Assembly: GCA_022703505.1 (NCBI GenBank)
Contig: JAKLDN010000005.1
Coordinates: 124,001 to 188,000 of the forward strand
Source of the DNA: Spirochaetota bacterium
Lineage (GTDB): Bacteria; Spirochaetota; Spirochaetia; Treponematales; UBA12059
Reading direction: 5' to 3'
Length of the DNA: 64,000 nt
A program made the translations under genes and the position numbers. The notes under the pieces are model-generated. The model saw only the letters and a program-made list of their open reading frames with translations, was not told the origin of the DNA and ran no database searches. Shown here piece by piece: positions 60,291 through 64,000 of the stretch (positions are counted from its first letter, which is position 1; every line of letters begins with the position of its first letter).

Positions 60291-62291
60291 CTATCCCCGC
60301 TTGGGGACCACCGCCCAGCCCCAGGGCTCCAGGGTCCGTCCCAGGACCCGCCTGCGACGGGGACTGTGGTTCAGGATGACGGAAACCTCGGAGCCGTCGG
60401 ATAGCCTACGGTCCACGATCTCCACACCCGGCCCCGCGAATCGGGGGGCTATGCCCGCGGACTTGAATATGCGGCGGTATAGCAGGAAGGTCGCCGCGGG
60501 GTCCGGACTGGTGCCTACGTACCAGACCGTTCCCTTGCCCAGGGAATTCACGGTGACGCAGGGGGCGCCCCGGTAGAACTTCTTCCGGTCCGTCCAGAAG
60601 GCCGCGGGCCGGGCGGTCTCGGGCTCCACGATATCCGCCCATACCTCCCCGTGCGCGGGGATCGGCAGTCGGCCGACCCTCAGACGGGCCTTGGTCTTGC
60701 CCAGGGCCTCGAAACGCGGGATCCGGACCCCCGCGAGCGCGCGGAAGAGCCCCGGCAGGGGTTCGGAAACATTGCGGTTCGAGAGGTCCCGGGCGCCCGC
60801 CCGGTAGGACAGGACCAGGACCCCGCCCCGGTCCACCCAGGCGGCCAGGCGCTCCACGAAGGCGGGGTCGGCCATCTGGTAGAGGGGCAGGGAGACGAGC
60901 TTGTACCGGTCGAGGTCCACGGACCGGACGCTCTTGACGTCCGCGTTGACGTTCAGGGCCACGAAGGGGGCGAACCACTTTGCCAGCTCCGCGTCCAGGC
61001 CCGCCTGCATCCAGTCGTTGGCGCGGTGGTAAAGCCCCAGGGAAAGATACTGTTCCCGAAGGAGGCGGGCGTCGTCCTTGGAGTAGACCAGGCAGGCGGG
61101 GCTCTCCACGGGCTCCGAGGCGAGGTCCGAGAAGGCCGTCTCGGCGCGGGTGAGGTTCTCCCCCAGGACCCGCATCCGCTCGGTCTCCCGGTTGTCCGTG
61201 TCCAAAAGGCCGTAGCAGAGCTGTTCCTGGGCGAAGGCGGCGGTGCGCCAGCGGAAGTAGACGATCCGTTCGGCCCCCCGGGCGACGGCCTGGGCGGTCC
61301 ACAGGGCCACCTGCCGTTCCGACGGGAGGTGGCCCAGGCAGACGTGGGCCTGGATCCCGCTCATCTGCTCCATGACCGTAAAGGCCCGGTCCTTCTTCAA
61401 GCCCCGGACGTAGGTCATCAGGAAGGACTGGAAGAAGTACGGCAGGGGGGCCTCGTCCTCCCCCCAGACCGGGTAGTTGTCCCAGGAGGCGAAGTCCATG
61501 CCCCGGGTGACATCCTCCATGTCCAGGGACAGGGAGAAGGGAACGGGGAAGAGGTTCGTGGTGATCCACTTCTCCGGGGTCGAGGCGGCCCGGAGGACCT
61601 CGACCTGCTCGTTCACGAAGGCCGCGGCGGTATCCGAGAGGAAGCGGTCGTAGTCCAGGAGCAGGGCGGGGTTGTGCCGGGTGGCCGGCTGGATCCGGGG
61701 TACGGGCACCTGGGAGAAGTCCGAGATCGTCCGGCCCCAGAACACCGTTCCCCAGGCCTCGTTCAGGGCCTTCACGTCGCCGTAGCGCCGGGCCAGCCAG
61801 GCGCGCCATTCCCGGGCGCAGTGGGGGCAGACGCAGCGGTCCGAGCCCTCGTGGCCCAGCTCGTTGTCGATCTGGAAGCCCTCCACCTCCGGCCGCTTCC
61901 CGTACCGAGCGGCGATCGCCCGTACCAGGCGTCGGGAGGCCTCCCGGTAGGCGGGGGCGTTCCAGCACCCCTCCCGGCGGGCCCCGAAGTCGCGCACCCG
62001 CCCCGACGGATGGGTCTGGAGGACTCCGGAGGGGTCGCCGGCCAGCCAGGCCGGAAGGGTGGCCGTGGGGGTTCCCAGGATTACGGAGATCCCGCGGTCC
62101 GCGAGCACCCGGATCGCCTCGTCGAAGAGAGAAAAATCGAAGCGCCCGGGCTCGGGCTCCACCAGGGCCCAGGCGAATTCCATCATGCGCACCGTCCGGA
62201 CGCCGAAGGCCTTCATCCGGTCCGCGTCGGATTCCCACAGCGACCTTTCCCATTGCTCGGGATACCAGTCGACTCCGAAGCTCAGTCCCAT
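60291..62291 (-). CDS. GH42 beta-galactosidase
   Basis: 666 residues from ATG 62291, with GGAGGAAGC upstream. The TIM barrel starts FGVDWYPEQWERSLWESDAD; the acid/base Glu is in FQIDNELGHEGSDR (near 145), and the nucleophile Glu in TVMEQMSGIQ (near 307). A zinc-type Cys set (CVCPHC with the Cys of REGCW) follows GH42 A-type enzymes. The middle trimerisation domain has MADPAFVERLAAWVDRGGVL. It lacks a signal peptide, so it acts on imported galactosides. In one operon with the cyclase (15-base gap) and the TPR gene. Confidence 0.94.
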   Translation of the reverse strand: MGLSFGVDWYPEQWERSLWESDADRMKAFGVRTVRMMEFAWALVEPEPGRFDFSLFDEAIRVLADRGISVILGTPTATLPAWLAGDPSGVLQTHPSGRVRDFGARREGCWNAPAYREASRRLVRAIAARYGKRPEVEGFQIDNELGHEGSDRCVCPHCAREWRAWLARRYGDVKALNEAWGTVFWGRTISDFSQVPVPRIQPATRHNPALLLDYDRFLSDTAAAFVNEQVEVLRAASTPEKWITTNLFPVPFSLSLDMEDVTRGMDFASWDNYPVWGEDEAPLPYFFQSFLMTYVRGLKKDRAFTVMEQMSGIQAHVCLGHLPSERQVALWTAQAVARGAERIVYFRWRTAAFAQEQLCYGLLDTDNRETERMRVLGENLTRAETAFSDLASEPVESPACLVYSKDDARLLREQYLSLGLYHRANDWMQAGLDAELAKWFAPFVALNVNADVKSVRSVDLDRYKLVSLPLYQMADPAFVERLAAWVDRGGVLVLSYRAGARDLSNRNVSEPLPGLFRALAGVRIPRFEALGKTKARLRVGRLPIPAHGEVWADIVEPETARPAAFWTDRKKFYRGAPCVTVNSLGKGTVWYVGTSPDPAATFLLYRRIFKSAGIAPRFAGPGVEIVDRRLSDGSEVSVILNHSPRRRRVLGRTLEPWGWAVVPKRG

Positions 62292-62306
62292 GCTTCCTCC
62301 GGGCCG

Positions 62307-64000
62307 CTAATCCTTCTTCCGCCAGCACACTTCCATGTAGAATTTGGACGCCCCGTCCTGGGGAAGGAACTCCAGGGCCTTCTGGAAGTAGTGGAAGCCC
62401 GCCAGGAAGTCCTTCTGGTAGTACCGGAGCATTCCCTGCTCGAAATAGGTGCTGGCCTTCATCTTCTGCTCGTCGAAGGCCTCATCCTGGGTGTCCCCGA
62501 AGATTTCGAAGCAGGACACCGGGGCGGCCTTGCCCTTGACCCGGACCTTGCCGATGAAGCGGTACTTGAAGAGGGTGGGATCCTCCAGGGACTTGAAGGA
62601 CTGCTCGCTGACCACCACCCCGATGTTGAAGGCCTTGGCGATGGCCTGGAGACGGGAAGCGAGGTTCACCGCGTCGGAGATGACGGTGTTCTCCATCCGG
62701 TCCTGGACTCCCACCACCCCCAGCATCAGGGTCCCCGTGTGGATGCCGATCCCCATCTCGATGGCCCGGTAGCCCACGCTGGCCCGGTGGCGGTTGTACT
62801 CGACCACCCGGCTCTGCATCTCCAGGGCCGCACGCAGCGCCTGGTCGGCCCCGCCCGTGTCCGGGAACAGGGCCATGATCGCGTCCCCGACGTACTTGTC
62901 CACGAAGCCGCCCCGCTCCTTGATGACGGGGACCATCCGGGCCAGGTAGGAATTGATGAAGGCGAAGGTCTGCTCCTCCGTCAGGGACTCCGAGAGCTGG
63001 GTGAAGCCCCGGATGTCGGAGAAGAAGATGGTCATCGCCTTCTCCACGTGGTCCCCGAGCTTGAGGTCCGTCACGTCCGTCTTCTGGAGGTAGTCCATGA
63101 ACTCCGCGGGGATGAATCGCTTGACCGAGGTGGACACGCTGTCCACGTAGGCGGACAGGTTTTCCGCCTCCTCGAAGGCGTCCCCCACCTTGCGGATCAT
63201 GGTCAGGGAGGCCAGGACCGTGAACGCCCCCGCCCCCGCGGGTTCCAGGAGCCGGGCCAGGAGCAGGGTATCCGGCACCGCCAGCCGGGCCCCGTAGGCC
63301 GCGGCCAGCAGGATTCCGCCCAGCAGGACGGGTACGGCGCGGCGGTCGCCCCGGAGGGAACGGAAGGCGGACCACCCGATCAGGGCCGCGAAGGACAGGG
63401 CCGTCCAGACCAGGGCGGCGGCGTGCACGGGAAGCAGGATCGGCAGGGGCAGGAAGGCCGCCCCGGCCAGCAGGAGGGGCGGAACCGTCAGGGCCGGGCG
63501 GACTGGGGCCGGGAGGGCCCGGTCGCAGAGGGCCAGGGCCAGGACGGCCAGGGCCGAGGTCTGGAGGGACCAGGCCGAGGAAAAGAGCCGGTCCAGGAAG
63601 TACGAGTCCAAGGGTATCCAGCCCAGGACGGAGGCGTCCCGGACCAGGAAGTAGACCAGGGTGCCCGCGAGGTAGATCGCCAGGGAGAGGAAGCCCTTGC
63701 CCCGGCGGCTGATCAGGGCGAAGAGCAGGGACACAAGGAGAGCCCCGCCGAAGGCCCCTACCTTGACCCCCGCGAGGAGGGCGACCAGGCTCCGGTAGTC
63801 CTCCACGGCTTCCGAACTCCCCAGGATGAACGGCGTCGCCGCGAGGGTCGGGCGGCCGGGGGATCGACCGCCTGCGGGGACCTCCACCCGGAGTACCCCG
63901 GATGCGTCCGGAGGGAGCTCGAGGATCCGGGGCCGGGCCGGGCCGGCTCCCCCCGCGGAGCGCTCCCAGACCGTCCGGGAATCCAGGTACACCCCGGTGA
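62307..64000 (-). CDS. Membrane class III adenylate/guanylate cyclase (5' end beyond window)
   Basis: The frame is open to the window edge, so the N-terminus is missing; about 564 residues are seen. The first visible part (LELPPDASGVLRVEVPAGGR) looks like the end of an extracytoplasmic 7TMR-DISM-type domain. About seven membrane helices follow (about 70-270), then a coiled linker (AENLSAYVDSVSTSVKRFIP). The class III cyclase domain has metal Asp residues in IFFSDIRGFTQLSE and FVDKYVGDAIMALFPD, and DAVNLASRLQAIAKAFNI. A TPR-like C-terminal tail (YFEQGMLRYYQKDFLAGFHY) ends it. It makes cAMP or cGMP; which one cannot be settled from the sequence. Confidence 0.92.
   Translation of the reverse strand, partial: TGVYLDSRTVWERSAGGAGPARPRILELPPDASGVLRVEVPAGGRSPGRPTLAATPFILGSSEAVEDYRSLVALLAGVKVGAFGGALLVSLLFALISRRGKGFLSLAIYLAGTLVYFLVRDASVLGWIPLDSYFLDRLFSSAWSLQTSALAVLALALCDRALPAPVRPALTVPPLLLAGAAFLPLPILLPVHAAALVWTALSFAALIGWSAFRSLRGDRRAVPVLLGGILLAAAYGARLAVPDTLLLARLLEPAGAGAFTVLASLTMIRKVGDAFEEAENLSAYVDSVSTSVKRFIPAEFMDYLQKTDVTDLKLGDHVEKAMTIFFSDIRGFTQLSESLTEEQTFAFINSYLARMVPVIKERGGFVDKYVGDAIMALFPDTGGADQALRAALEMQSRVVEYNRHRASVGYRAIEMGIGIHTGTLMLGVVGVQDRMENTVISDAVNLASRLQAIAKAFNIGVVVSEQSFKSLEDPTLFKYRFIGKVRVKGKAAPVSCFEIFGDTQDEAFDEQKMKASTYFEQGMLRYYQKDFLAGFHYFQKALEFLPQDGASKFYMEVCWRKKD

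Overview
The window is GC-rich (roughly two thirds G+C by eye), densely coded chromosome from a fermentative anaerobe. The best guess is a high-GC member of the Spirochaetota (Treponema/Spirochaeta-like). The reasons are a TmpC/PnrA-type BMP lipoprotein with its ABC transporter, HPr/HPr-kinase beside sigma-54, a membrane class III cyclase with an apparent 7TM-DISM-type sensor half, a bifurcating-type [FeFe] hydrogenase, and several lipoproteins with spirochaete-like lipoboxes. This placement is inference from gene content; no rRNA marker is present. Apart from intergenic repeat elements I see no phage, transposase, CRISPR array or insertion sequence, so this looks like core chromosome.

Layout. 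1-5.3 kb (minus): a tightly overlapped trio of a secreted LamG/Fn3 protein, a 1044-aa TPR/proline-rich protein and an HDOD protein. 5.3-10.4 kb: uvrC, a Cys-cluster protein, an Rsm22-type methyltransferase, a lipoprotein and a MobB-like GTPase. 10.4-16.9 kb (minus): tandem 83-bp repeats, an M28 membrane peptidase, then the hydrogenase operon hydC - ATPase - [2Fe-2S] protein - hydB - hydA behind a near-consensus promoter. 17-21 kb: a tripartite tricarboxylate transporter (binding protein, then TctB-TctA) in two transcription units sharing a TTTTGTATACAAAA-like operator. 21-26.7 kb: a PurS-PurL fusion and purQ, a GAF-GGDEF cyclase, a ferredoxin and a YciI-like protein. 26.8-28.4 kb: a GH13 glucosidase.

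28.4-36.4 kb (minus) is a regulatory block: rpoN, hpf, hprK, ptsH, an NtrY-like kinase, an NtrC-like sigma-54 activator, lexA and holA, with stop/start overlaps at four of the junctions. 36.5-40.5 kb: grpE-dnaK-dnaJ with a promoter and a strong terminator. 40.4-42.2 kb: a small Cys-cluster protein, tRNA-Leu(CAA) with an inverted copy of its 3' end, tag, and a hotdog thioesterase. 42.3-47.3 kb: the BMP nucleoside-type ABC transporter. 47.4-49.5 kb: a DEAD-box-like protein that has lost its catalytic motifs and carries an Arg/Gly/Asp-rich tail. 49.7-55.4 kb: glucan phosphorylase and a three-gene GlpABC-like glycerol-3-phosphate dehydrogenase set. 55.5-56.9 kb: a membrane protein, ECF sigma factor and anti-sigma factor. 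57-64 kb (minus): Hsp20, a 5'-nucleotidase lipoprotein, and a cyclase - GH42 beta-galactosidase - TPR operon.

Together the genes describe sugar and glucan breakdown (GH13, GH42, GlgP, G3P dehydrogenase) with H2 as electron sink, nucleoside and carboxylate uptake, and regulation by HPr phosphorylation, sigma-54, c-di-GMP and a cyclic nucleotide. The most unusual non-coding signal is a set of repeat elements in intergenic gaps (four with opposed arms, one single arm), each built from short-period repeats.
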